Origin: a virus
DNA length: 37,326 nt
IMG/VR virus record: IMGVR_UViG_3300043015_002484
Coordinates: 1 to 37,326 of that record
Direction: 5' to 3' (one strand)
Below are positions 1 through 6,919 of the stretch, piece after piece. The number at the start of each line of letters is the position of its first letter. The first letter of the stretch is position 1. The position numbers were made by a program, and so were the translations under genes. The notes under the pieces are model-generated. The model saw only the letters and a program-made list of their open reading frames with translations, made no database searches and was not told the DNA's origin.

Positions 1-90
1 TTTGGTCAACGTCAGTTGGCTATCGTGAGAATTAAGGGACTCTTCGACGATGGAAAAATACTACTACACGAGGTCAGGTTAATGCAACAC
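1..90 (-). ncRNA. Possible antisense RNA against the early-gene leader
   Basis: Read leftward, this stretch carries AAGAGTCCCTT (44-34) and ACTGACGTT (16-8). These are exact complements, in the correct antiparallel order, of AAGGGACTCTT and AACGTCAGT in the leader of the early gene that starts at 1328, including its Shine-Dalgarno. A weak leftward promoter (TTGCAT, then TAGTAT) lies near 67-90, next to a family C operator. If the molecule is circular the RNA would end at the hairpin at 37297-37326. The same similarity could instead be a duplicated leader on the plus strand: AAGGGA is followed at 50 by an 11-codon mini-ORF, whose stop overlaps a second mini-ORF (82-132) as TAATG. The RNA reading is inference. 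Confidence 0.33.
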
Positions 91-94
91 AAAA

Positions 95-110
95 AGCTCA
101 AATTTGAGTT
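95..110. promoter_or_regulatory. Family C operator, copy 1
   Basis: AGCTCAAATTTGAGTT is a near-perfect palindrome of the family GCTCA-N4-TGAGY. Other copies lie at 1364, 5502, 8865 and 12844. Four of the five are next to starts of leftward transcription units. I infer a repressor operator. Confidence 0.55.
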
Positions 111-139
111 ATTTTTATTTACGGAAGAATGATCAAGGC

Positions 140-736
140 TTAATTATGAGTATTATGAAGGATACAAAAAGAGCTTAGCGCAAGTTTATCTAACGCATCA
201 AACTGGTGTGTAATACTGTCGTTGTGCTTAGCGTAACATTCAAAGTAAGTTTGTTTTCTCACCCCAATGGCCTCGAACAAGTTTCGCTGCAAACAATCGA
301 CAAACTCACGGCGGGTAAGGCGTTCAACCAACATTGTTTGAACTTTTTCCTTTGTTGGCTTACGGCAATTCTCTAACGGCAGCTCATCAACCAAGACATT
401 AACCAACGAAGGCACCAAGCTAGATGATGGATTCTCGCCATAACGATAGACCAACCACTTAGCCAGGTGCGAAGGTAGCTTTTGAATGGTTTTTTCAACT
501 CTTAAATGCTCAAACACATCCTCGGAACAATTAAGTTTTGAGGTTCCTTTACGGCGAGAGCTCGTTGCACTTAATGGTTCAGCTGGGCGTTCGTTGTCGT
601 TGGTGACACGCTTAGTGCTACCAACGTTAAAAATCGCCCTTTCTGAACCATCGTTAGATTTCGACGGCTGATAAGTGGCGAGCGCTTCCATGATCAGCGC
701 GCGGTTTTCTTCCAATAGCTCTTCGTCGCTGATCAT
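140..736 (-). CDS. Early protein of unknown function, possibly Q-like late regulator
   Basis: 198 aa from ATG at 736 (starts MISDEELLEEN), four bases after the stop of the upstream gene, so the pair is probably translationally coupled. A longer reading from a GTG at 787 would overlap the upstream gene by 46 bases and is less likely. The N-terminal 75 residues are polar and low in complexity. The C-terminal half is compact and helical, with KLPSHLAKWLVYRYGE near residue 97. That patch is loosely reminiscent of phage antitermination proteins, and this is the second gene of the operon opposite cI, where late regulators often sit. No family match is certain. Nothing after it suggests a further gene before the window edge. 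Confidence 0.7.
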   Translation of the reverse strand: MISDEELLEENRALIMEALATYQPSKSNDGSERAIFNVGSTKRVTNDNERPAEPLSATSSRRKGTSKLNCSEDVFEHLRVEKTIQKLPSHLAKWLVYRYGENPSSSLVPSLVNVLVDELPLENCRKPTKEKVQTMLVERLTRREFVDCLQRNLFEAIGVRKQTYFECYAKHNDSITHQFDALDKLALSSFCILHNTHN

Positions 737-740
737 TTCG

Positions 741-1328
741 TTACTCGGCCTCGCTCGTTGAAAAGTTATGGATGTTATGGCGCGCACCTACTGCGCCCGT
801 TCCTGCGTTTATCTTTCTTGCTTCGTCTATAGATTTACGAGCCAAACCCAATAAGCTATCGATCATTTGATTTGAGCTCTCTAGGCTATCCTTTTCATCG
901 TACTTGCCATCATGAGCTGGCTCTGCAGTGCTTACCATTGAGGCAACACTTTCAAGCACCTCGTTAAGTGATGCTTCACAGGCCGTCCCATTGTCTATTT
1001 GAGGTAATGTGTCTAGGAAACCATGCACTGCGTAGATTTCTTGCAAAGCCGCTTCACGCACCTTCTTAGGCAAGCAATCCAACCACTGCCACTTCCAACT
1101 AAGCGGCATCGGGTGGGTGCCTTTTATGTAACGGTGAACTGTACGTGAAATGCTTGCTACCCAATTTTCATACTCAGGTACAGTGGGGTTTTCAGGGGCA
1201 AACTTTTTCAATCGCGGGGCAAGCATATCGACTGCTAGAGATTTAACCGTTTCGTTACTGGTGAACAACCAAGCTTGTGTATGACGGATGATGATTTCTG
1301 ATTCGTTTGGATATTGTTTATTGTTCAT
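741..1328 (-). CDS. First early gene opposite cI, unknown function
   Basis: 195 aa. The ATG at 1328 (MNNKQYPNES) is chosen over one at 1370 because AAAGGGA lies about 8 bases upstream of it. A family C operator at 1364-1379 sits just upstream, so this gene is a good candidate target of the cI-like repressor. A conserved-looking patch HPMPLSWKWQWLDCLP lies near residues 75-90 and is followed by a helical tail. I do not recognise the family. By position it corresponds to a cro- or cII-like early regulator. Its leader has 20 bases of two-block complementarity to the leftward reading of window bases 8-44, a possible antisense control. Confidence 0.75.
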   Translation of the reverse strand: MNNKQYPNESEIIIRHTQAWLFTSNETVKSLAVDMLAPRLKKFAPENPTVPEYENWVASISRTVHRYIKGTHPMPLSWKWQWLDCLPKKVREAALQEIYAVHGFLDTLPQIDNGTACEASLNEVLESVASMVSTAEPAHDGKYDEKDSLESSNQMIDSLLGLARKSIDEARKINAGTGAVGARHNIHNFSTSEAE

Positions 1329-1363
1329 TTTAAGAGTCCCTTTACTGACGTTTAAATGTAAAT

Positions 1364-1379
1364 AGCTCATATTTGAGCT
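1364..1379. promoter_or_regulatory. Family C operator, copy 2
   Basis: AGCTCATATTTGAGCT, six-base arms around four bases, lies 36 bases upstream of the early-gene ATG at 1328. It is the only copy close to the immunity promoters, and therefore the best candidate for the cI operator. Confidence 0.6.
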
Positions 1380-1732
1380 TTATTTTAGCGTAGATTTTCG
1401 ACAGTGGGTAGTGAGTTATACCTATGTTTGAACAATGTTTTGAGGTTGGCTTAGCCAATTACGAGAGGAACGTACAAAGCTGAATATTGAATCACCGTGT
1501 CTTCACACCGTCATCAAAAGGTTTCCATTTGTAACATATAGTGATTTTAACGGTAAAAAACACTCTAAAAACGTTCTTATGATCACGAGATGTTTTATAA
1601 TCAAATAAAACGGAACATAAAAAAATAATAAAAAAACTGGGGCTTACCAGTGGCTTACTGCGCGCTTTTTTCTGAGCGAGTTGATTAAACACACATAAAT
1701 ACAATGAGTTGCAGCCCTTTTGGGGCAAGGAA

Positions 1733-1812
1733 ACATAACAAATTGTTTAAGTGGACACCGAACGCATGGCGTTTTTACTATGCGTTAGTCACCCCTTAAC
1801 AAGGCGTTAAAT
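1733..1812 (+). repeat. Integron attC site 1 (short, VCR-like)
   Basis: An 80-base imperfect palindrome with attC layout: inverse core ACATAAC at 1733 and core GTTAAAT at 1806. Nested arms are TAAC/GTTA, TTAAG/CTTAA and AACGCAT/ATGCGTT. The block AACGCATGGCGTTTTTAC and the tail TATGCGTTAGTCACCCC match what I recall of Vibrio VCR repeats. The upstream stretch 1380-1732 contains no convincing gene; the one leftward frame there has a TTG start and AT-driven composition. Confidence 0.72.
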
Positions 1813-1935
1813 AACAAAGCATTTAAGAGTGATTCCCAACGCGTGGCATTTTTTGTCTTGAGTTGGGTTTGGTGATTAAGGTGGTTCGATTTATCGATAC
1901 CTGCTGGTTATTCGCAACTTAATTGGGCGTTACAT
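1809..1935 (+). repeat. Integron attC site 2 (VCR-length)
   Basis: 127 bases, the usual length of a Vibrio VCR. It runs from inverse core AAATAAC to core GTTACAT at 1929. It carries the VCR signature CCCAACGCGTGGCATTTTTT and ends GGGCGTTA. It abuts attC site 1, so the 'cassette' between the two core sites contains nothing but an attC. The cI-like gene starts 19 bases after the core site, the normal position of a cassette gene. Confidence 0.8.
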
Positions 1936-1953
1936 TGATATAGGAGTACAACC

Positions 1954-2523
1954 ATGCCAGAAGCACATGAGGTTTTTGCAGCAATCCGAAAATCTAAGAA
2001 ACTGAAACAGAAAGATTTCATTGGTATTGCAAGCCGTGCGACTATCGGCAGATTTGAGCAGGGTGAAGGCGATTTACCAACACAGGTACTTATTCGCGCA
2101 CTGAGAAAAATGAACATCACTTTAGGTGAGTTTGTCACCCGTATGGAAACGGAAGAGACACACGGTTATCACACTAAGAATGTGAATATTTTGAACTGGG
2201 CTGATATCGGGAAAGAAGAACCAGAACCGCAAGGCACTGTGTTCTATCCAAACGGAACCAAGCTTGAAAGCTACGCGCTTAAGGTTCGTGACGCTGCAAT
2301 GATATCCCCTGACTTTGCTATGAATTACCCTGTGGGTTGTTTCATCATCGTAGAGCCAATGAAATCAGTAAACGACAATACTTTGGTGATTGTTAAAGCA
2401 GGTGGAACATTCCACTTTAGACGCAAGTACCGTGGTAAATACGTTCCTGCAAATAATGAGTTTGAAACCATAGAGAAAGGTGAAGTAGTAGGGCGCGTTG
2501 TCGGTTGGGTTGGTAATGGTTAA
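1954..2523 (+). CDS. cI-like prophage repressor without self-cleavage residues
   Basis: 189 aa; AGGAG lies 7 bases before the ATG. Residues 1-65 form an Xre-type helix-turn-helix (KKLKQKDFIGIASRATIGRFEQGEG). Residues 75-189 form a LexA/S24-like dimerisation domain. Alignment by eye with lambda CI and P22 C2: the cleavage site, normally W-x-x-AG, reads WADIG; the catalytic Ser of the 'DSM' motif is Ala (RDAAM); the catalytic Lys after 'FTF' is Arg (FHFRR). The fold is kept while all three cleavage elements are lost, so direct RecA-stimulated self-cleavage is not expected. Induction would need an antirepressor or a sequestering partner, as Qtip does for VP882. It is the only rightward gene in this region and converges with the operon ending at 2546. 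Confidence 0.88.
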   Translation: MPEAHEVFAAIRKSKKLKQKDFIGIASRATIGRFEQGEGDLPTQVLIRALRKMNITLGEFVTRMETEETHGYHTKNVNILNWADIGKEEPEPQGTVFYPNGTKLESYALKVRDAAMISPDFAMNYPVGCFIIVEPMKSVNDNTLVIVKAGGTFHFRRKYRGKYVPANNEFETIEKGEVVGRVVGWVGNG

Positions 2524-2545
2524 CCGTCGAAATCTGACGAATTTT

Positions 2546-2887
2546 TTATGTTTTTTTAACCAACAGTGCGCCTAATTGTTCCAGTTCTCGCTTCTGGCAT
2601 AAGATGGTTTGCCCATCTTGCTGAGCTTTGGAGAACAACCGATTGTTGGTCTCCTGTTTTTGTTCAGTAATCAAACACTGCGCTCTATATTTCCCCTCTT
2701 GGAACCTCAATTTTTCACGCAGGTTTTGAACCTCATGAGCAAATTGTGCGTTGTCTTCGATGAGCTGCTTCTCGATATCGCTTTGGCCTATCAAAGATTC
2801 TAGGTAAGCCACTCGCGCCAATGCGTTTTCTAACTCACTGGCGTTCGGGTCAAAGACGTTCTTTAGGTATGGGTCTATCGCATTCAT
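2546..2887 (-). CDS. Coiled-coil protein of unknown function
   Basis: 113 aa from ATG at 2887 (MNAIDPYLKNV), chosen because that ATG overlaps the upstream stop as ATGA. Almost the whole protein from residue 18 is predicted long helix and coiled coil (SELENALARVAYLESLIGQ and onward), rich in Glu, Gln and Lys. It is the last gene of the leftward operon that starts at 5449 and ends 22 bases from the convergent cI stop. No family recognised. Confidence 0.7.
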   Translation of the reverse strand: MNAIDPYLKNVFDPNASELENALARVAYLESLIGQSDIEKQLIEDNAQFAHEVQNLREKLRFQEGKYRAQCLITEQKQETNNRLFSKAQQDGQTILCQKRELEQLGALLVKKT

Positions 2888-3222
2888 CGAATAAACATCC
2901 CAAGAGCACATTTTAACTCTACTGAGCGAATCAAACCTTTCACGGTTTCAATCTCACGCTCTAAATCGAATTCTTGATCAAAGAGTTTGGAAAAGTCTTG
3001 CTCCAACCATTTATCTTGTTTGGCCTCTGCAGCTTCTAGCTTTTTGAAAGCATCAAGGCATGCTTGCCCTTCAAGTTCAAAGGCTTCTTTTCTTAACTTT
3101 TGGAGTTCATCAAAATCTGGTTGTTCTGTTTTTTCTTTTAGGGTTTTAAGCTTTCTCTCTAAACGAGTTAGCTCCTTAGTAAGCAAAGACTTTAAAATTT
3201 GTTGAGAATTGCGCGCACCCAT
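2884..3222 (-). CDS. Small helical, highly charged protein
   Basis: 112 aa from ATG at 3222 (MGARNSQQILK), overlapping the preceding stop as TAATG, so coupled to it. The sequence is a long Lys/Glu/Leu-rich helix (LTRLERKLKTLKEKTEQ near residues 17-33), typical of a coiled coil and without membrane segments. The 3' end overlaps the next start by four bases. Function unknown; the tight coupling to the HTH protein upstream and the coiled-coil protein downstream suggests a joint role. Confidence 0.7.
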   Translation of the reverse strand: MGARNSQQILKSLLTKELTRLERKLKTLKEKTEQPDFDELQKLRKEAFELEGQACLDAFKKLEAAEAKQDKWLEQDFSKLFDQEFDLEREIETVKGLIRSVELKCALGMFIR

Positions 3223-4238
3223 TATGCCGCCTCCTCTGGTAACCATTCTTTCATTGCTTCGCTATCTGCAATCGCTCGACGTGCCAAACGAATGTTCATG
3301 ATCGCGCCTGGATTAACATGCTCGGCAAGTAACTTTTCAAGCGGCTGCAAAATCTCATCACTATCATCAAGGCCAATAACATTTAACTGAGAGCATGCCT
3401 CTATCAATTTTTCAGCAACGATAGGGCGCTGAACCTCTGAAACTGAACCCTCAAGGTGAAGCTCGCACAACTCTTTCAGTCTTGTTAAGTTCAGCTCTCT
3501 GTAAGAAACCGAATCGGGCGCTTTCTCGACCATTTCAGGACATTCAAGCGCAACTAAAGCGGCTCTCACCTCTTTAAACTCGTAATGCCCTTGCTCACCA
3601 AACATGGTTTTTAGTTGATTCATTAGAGCGTCGAAATCTTCATAGATGTGACCGTTCTTAATGTCAGACTCAATCATATTGATAGCCAATGGAGAGGTGA
3701 AACCATAGTAAGGTTTTGGCTGTTCCTCCTCCTTGTGCGCGTCGATTTCTGACGAATTTTTTATTAATTCTTTGAATGCACCGATAGCACCTTGTTGTGA
3801 AATCTCGCCAATCTTCACCACTTCATGTAGCTGCTCATCCGTTAGTTTCTCGGCTTTATCTTGCAGTTGCAGAGGCAACCAATCCGGTGTTTCTGGCCTG
3901 CCGTAAACATCGACGATATCTAGCTGGTTTTCTTCAAGAACGCGACAAGCCGAAAGCTGCTTATCCACTTTCTTAGAAACCCAAGCGCGCATATCAATTT
4001 GAGCAGCGCCTTGGTTTGGCTCTGCCAGTTCCCACAACGAGGTTATGTGATAAGCCTCAGTCACGAGATCAACCAAGTCTAAAACTCGGTCCATTCGATT
4101 GTTGATTTTTCCACTTCGGATAGCTTCAGAAATCGACGGACGGCTAAAGCCGGTGATGTTAGCCAGATGAACGTTAGTCACTTCTTTGGCCTTGGTGGTT
4201 TCTTGCAGGTCTTGTTGTAGTTTTTGGAGGCGATTCAT
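3222..4238 (-). CDS. Large protein with N-terminal helix-turn-helix
   Basis: 338 aa. Residues 18-45 (KEVTNVHLANITGFSRPSIS and following) read as a helix-turn-helix: adopt-a-partner helix, turn, then a Ser/Arg-rich recognition helix. The remainder is acidic and helical with no recognised catalytic motif. The 210 bases upstream contain a GATC-rich perfect inverted repeat (4282-4314), a plausible autoregulatory operator. It is the largest gene of the operon running from 5449 to 2546, and candidates include a replication accessory or regulatory protein. I do not recognise the family. Confidence 0.72.
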   Translation of the reverse strand: MNRLQKLQQDLQETTKAKEVTNVHLANITGFSRPSISEAIRSGKINNRMDRVLDLVDLVTEAYHITSLWELAEPNQGAAQIDMRAWVSKKVDKQLSACRVLEENQLDIVDVYGRPETPDWLPLQLQDKAEKLTDEQLHEVVKIGEISQQGAIGAFKELIKNSSEIDAHKEEEQPKPYYGFTSPLAINMIESDIKNGHIYEDFDALMNQLKTMFGEQGHYEFKEVRAALVALECPEMVEKAPDSVSYRELNLTRLKELCELHLEGSVSEVQRPIVAEKLIEACSQLNVIGLDDSDEILQPLEKLLAEHVNPGAIMNIRLARRAIADSEAMKEWLPEEAA

Positions 4239-4263
4239 AGCTTCACCCTGACGTTAATTTGAG

Positions 4264-4314
4264 GATCTAATTGATCACGCTACTGATCACCTTAGTGGCA
4301 CAAAAGTGATCAGT
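4264..4314. promoter_or_regulatory. GATC-clustered inverted repeat (candidate operator)
   Basis: ACTGATCAC (4282-4290) and GTGATCAGT (4306-4314) are perfect nine-base arms; another TGATCAC lies at 4272. Four GATC sites fall within 48 bases. The element is 26-75 bases upstream of the HTH gene at 4238, in a 213-base gap without a gene. Adenine methylation could alter binding here. Confidence 0.5.
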
Positions 4315-4451
4315 GGGACGAGTAGCAATTCCTTAAAAATCAATTCCTTGACTATGGATGTGCTTAACTCCATGCGAATCAATAAAATTTTCTAAACTCG
4401 GCGTCTTCCGACCGCCATTCGTTTGATATGCTTTCAGAGTACCTACTGCGC

Positions 4452-4970
4452 CTATCCTACAGCCCTCAGAGAGGCGTTAAACGCCTCTGCACCCATCGGT
4501 TCACCTAATGAGCATCCGCTTTCATTTTGGCTTACAGGCGCATTTAGATAGGGTTGTTCTCTTAAGTTTTCTCTGATTTCATCACGCTTCTTAGCAAGCA
4601 TTTCAATGACCTGAGCACAGCTTTCAGGCTGACCATGTTCAATAGTTCTATCCACGGTTTGCCAGTCTTCAATGATGTGATCAACCAGTTCAAGGTACTC
4701 CGGTGCAGCTTCCGGTATTAATGCAAGCTGTTCAGCAAGAGCTACTGAAATGGAAGGGTTGTTTAGGTACTCAGCCATATCAAAATGATTCCATTCAAAT
4801 CTGACACCATTAAACTCTGAACTAACACCACCAGAATCAACGCTAAAACCGCAAACTGGGACACAGCGACCAACCGCAGTGCTAAGAAAGCTAACGACTC
4901 GTTGCCAGTCATGCTTATCCAAGCCATTGATTTTGACTTGGGTCACTCGATTAAACGATTCAAGATTCAT
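4452..4970 (-). CDS. Protein of unknown function
   Basis: 172 aa from ATG at 4970 (MNLESFNRVTQVK), with GGGAAG about 7 bases upstream; an upstream TTG at 4985 is less likely. The N-terminal half looks like a mixed alpha/beta fold and includes a Cys pair (RCVPVCGF), and the C-terminal half is helical with acidic stretches. No transmembrane segment or known motif. It starts four bases after the upstream stop in the same operon. Not recognised. Confidence 0.68.
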   Translation of the reverse strand: MNLESFNRVTQVKINGLDKHDWQRVVSFLSTAVGRCVPVCGFSVDSGGVSSEFNGVRFEWNHFDMAEYLNNPSISVALAEQLALIPEAAPEYLELVDHIIEDWQTVDRTIEHGQPESCAQVIEMLAKKRDEIRENLREQPYLNAPVSQNESGCSLGEPMGAEAFNASLRAVG

Positions 4971-4974
4971 GCTA

Positions 4975-5331
4975 TCACTTCCCAATTCGAGGCTTTGAGG
5001 TTGGTCCCTTGTCCTCGCCTAACGTAGACATAACCACAAACGACTGTCGCTGCAGCGCTTCGACCTGCATCAACAACCCAATAATTTGAGCATTATTGTT
5101 AACTACCGTCTGCGCCTGAATTGACGTATCGCCCGCGATATTTAGCGTCTTACCCTGAATTTCCTCACGCAACTTTTCAGCTAAGCTCTCTAACTTCCAG
5201 CCGTTTGGGTTGTCACGACTCATAAGAACAGGGGCTTTTCTCGCTTGCTCCTGCGCCTCCTCGACAATATGCGCCACGTCTTCAACCTCAAGACCACAGT
5301 TCTCAATCATTTCAACAAGATTCTTATTCAT
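4975..5331 (-). CDS. Small helical protein of unknown function
   Basis: 118 aa from ATG at 5331 (MNKNLVEMIENCG), preceded by GGGGTGA. The ATG lies four bases downstream of the stop of the 37-aa membrane peptide, so the two are likely coupled. The N-terminal half is helical and acidic. A beta-like Thr/Asn/Gln-rich stretch (TSIQAQTVVNNNAQIIGLL) follows near residues 69-87 and leads into a second helix. No family recognised. Confidence 0.68.
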   Translation of the reverse strand: MNKNLVEMIENCGLEVEDVAHIVEEAQEQARKAPVLMSRDNPNGWKLESLAEKLREEIQGKTLNIAGDTSIQAQTVVNNNAQIIGLLMQVEALQRQSFVVMSTLGEDKGPTSKPRIGK

Positions 5332-5335
5332 ACCA

Positions 5336-5449
5336 TCACCCCGCAATTTTGTTACTAGCAAGCTCAAGCAACTGAGCAAAACCCCAAGCAATAGCGATGC
5401 AGCCCACCGCTATCTCAGCCAATTTTTTATCTCGTAATTTCGTTAACAT
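5336..5449 (-). CDS. 37-residue single-pass membrane peptide
   Basis: ATG at 5449 has a strong AAGGGGG ribosome site 4-5 bases upstream. The peptide is MLTKLRDKK followed by a hydrophobic segment (LAEIAVGCIAIAWGFAQLL) and a short polar tail. It would be a single-pass membrane peptide with a positive N-terminus. It is the first gene of the operon and its stop is four bases before the next start. Size and form suit a toxin, superinfection-exclusion or lysis-modulating peptide, but nothing decides between these. Confidence 0.65.
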   Translation of the reverse strand: MLTKLRDKKLAEIAVGCIAIAWGFAQLLELASNKIAG

Positions 5450-5501
5450 ACCGCCCCCTTAAGCGTTTATTTTCGACACGGGATAAATAATAGCTGCCAA
5501 T

Positions 5502-5517
5502 GACTCATATTTGAAGC
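5502..5517. promoter_or_regulatory. Family C operator, copy 3 (imperfect)
   Basis: CTCATATTTGAA: the left half matches the family and the right half is TGAA instead of TGAG. Read leftward it is followed by TATTAT, a possible -10 box for the operon that starts at 5449. It would tie that operon to the same repressor as the early genes. Confidence 0.4.
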
Positions 5518-5600
5518 TTTTTGATACATTCCTTTGGGTTTAGTCATCAATAATGAGCTTTGAATCATACTTTCATGCACTTAGGTATCATCACCACCAC

Positions 5601-6902
5601 TCACCATCTTGCGATTGTCTTGTTTTTTTCTCGAGTTAAGAACGCCTGCCAACGAGTTAACACCTCTCGCTTTTGTGGTTCGATATAGGCTTGGATGTAA
5701 GTTCTATCTAAGTTTGGTATGTGGTGGTTAAGCAAAAACTTGATAACCAAATGATCCTCGCTTTGTTCAGTCCAGGTAGTTGAAGCCAACTTGCGTATAT
5801 CATGCGACGTCCACTCACCGCCTGAAATGGCCTTAATCAACCTGCAGGCAGTGGCTTTCGATATTGGGGAGCTTTTAGGGTTGCGGAAACTGCTAGGGAA
5901 TATGTAATCACCGTCATAACCTTTCATCTTTAAAAAGTTACGGTGTAGCTTTAGATATTCAAAAACTTCGGTGGTAATGGGTAACGTGTGCTCATGCTCT
6001 TTTGTCTTTATATTCTCGGTTGGTAAATACCAAGTCATGTTTGACAGGTCGATATGAGACCAACGAGCTAAGCGGGTTTCACCTTGGCGGGTTGAATGGC
6101 TCAGCATCATGTAAACAAGAGTTTTAACTAACGATGGTTCGCCTTCTGTTAGCTTCATCAGCTCAGGGATGCGACCGGGCTTTAACTTTCCATCTTTGGT
6201 TGGTATGCCCTTGGGGAATGAGTTCTTAAAACGAATCTCTAGCATAGGATTGTAAGAGATCATGCCAAGCTCATTAGCGCGCTCAAATGCAGCCTTTAAG
6301 ATGTTGAAATATGCCTTAATGGTCGCTATTGCGTACTTGTCCCGCTGAAGAGGCCAAAGCATTTTCTCTTCAATGTTTATTTTCGACACTGCCCTAACAG
6401 GTAGGGTCTCAAGCAACGGCATAAGCTGCTTGTTAATCGTGCAGCGGATTTGAGTTTGGCGCTCTGGTGAGATGGTATTGTTTTCTTCGTTGCGCTTGTA
6501 ATACCACAACAACAAATCACCAACTGTCTCAAAGTGGTCAGCGCTTACCGTCTTCACGTTCTGCCCTGCAGCAACATTGGCGCTGATTGCTGGCAGTTGT
6601 TCTTTAATGTTCTTGGCAGAAAGCAGAGGCCAAGAGCCAACTTTTCGCCAAACCTCTTTCTTTGATTTAACCAGCTCGCCATTCTTTCCAATCTGTTCAA
6701 CTTCTTTTCGGAAGACTAGAAGCCATGAGCCCTTATTGCGGGCAGTGTTGAATCGAAGTTTCAATGGAAGGTTAATGAAGTTCAGCTCATGTACATTCTC
6801 ATCTTTCTTAAAACGAGCAATTACTGAGTCTAAAAGTTCACACTTTTTGATTAGTTTTTTGTTCATAGATAGGGCACTCATTCTTCTAAACGTATCGAGC
6901 AT
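5601..6902 (-). CDS. int: Tyrosine recombinase, P4-type phage integrase
   Basis: Up to 433 aa; in-frame starts exist at 6902, 6881 and 6866 and none has a good ribosome site. Residues 35-120 resemble the arm-binding domain of P4-like integrases and 125-220 the SAM-like core-binding domain. The catalytic set is visible: Arg272 (STRQGETRLARW), Lys near 301, His367-x-x-Arg370 (SHDIRK), His393/394 and Tyr402 (DRTYIQAY). It should mediate site-specific integration and excision. It is far shorter than N15/VP882 protelomerases (more than 500 aa) and lacks their extra domains. A family B palindrome covers the 6902 start codon, suggesting direct control of the gene. Confidence 0.9.
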   Translation of the reverse strand: MLDTFRRMSALSMNKKLIKKCELLDSVIARFKKDENVHELNFINLPLKLRFNTARNKGSWLLVFRKEVEQIGKNGELVKSKKEVWRKVGSWPLLSAKNIKEQLPAISANVAAGQNVKTVSADHFETVGDLLLWYYKRNEENNTISPERQTQIRCTINKQLMPLLETLPVRAVSKINIEEKMLWPLQRDKYAIATIKAYFNILKAAFERANELGMISYNPMLEIRFKNSFPKGIPTKDGKLKPGRIPELMKLTEGEPSLVKTLVYMMLSHSTRQGETRLARWSHIDLSNMTWYLPTENIKTKEHEHTLPITTEVFEYLKLHRNFLKMKGYDGDYIFPSSFRNPKSSPISKATACRLIKAISGGEWTSHDIRKLASTTWTEQSEDHLVIKFLLNHHIPNLDRTYIQAYIEPQKREVLTRWQAFLTREKNKTIARW

Positions 6903-6919
6903 AGCTATCTGTAACTATG
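6900..6919. promoter_or_regulatory. Family B palindrome, copy 1
   Basis: CATAG-N10-CTATG overlapping the first possible start codon of the integrase. Other copies lie at 12914, 12940, 12980, 13710 and 28482. A protein bound here could block integrase expression. Confidence 0.6.

Noticed and set aside
1492-1728. Leftward 78-aa frame between the early genes and attC sites
   Set aside because: TTG start, no ribosome site, AT-driven composition and no coding pattern; it also overlaps terminator-like hairpins.
5601-6902. Protelomerase, expected from resemblance to VP882/N15
   Set aside because: 433 aa with a normal integrase catalytic set and no protelomerase-type extra domains; no long perfect telomere palindrome found.
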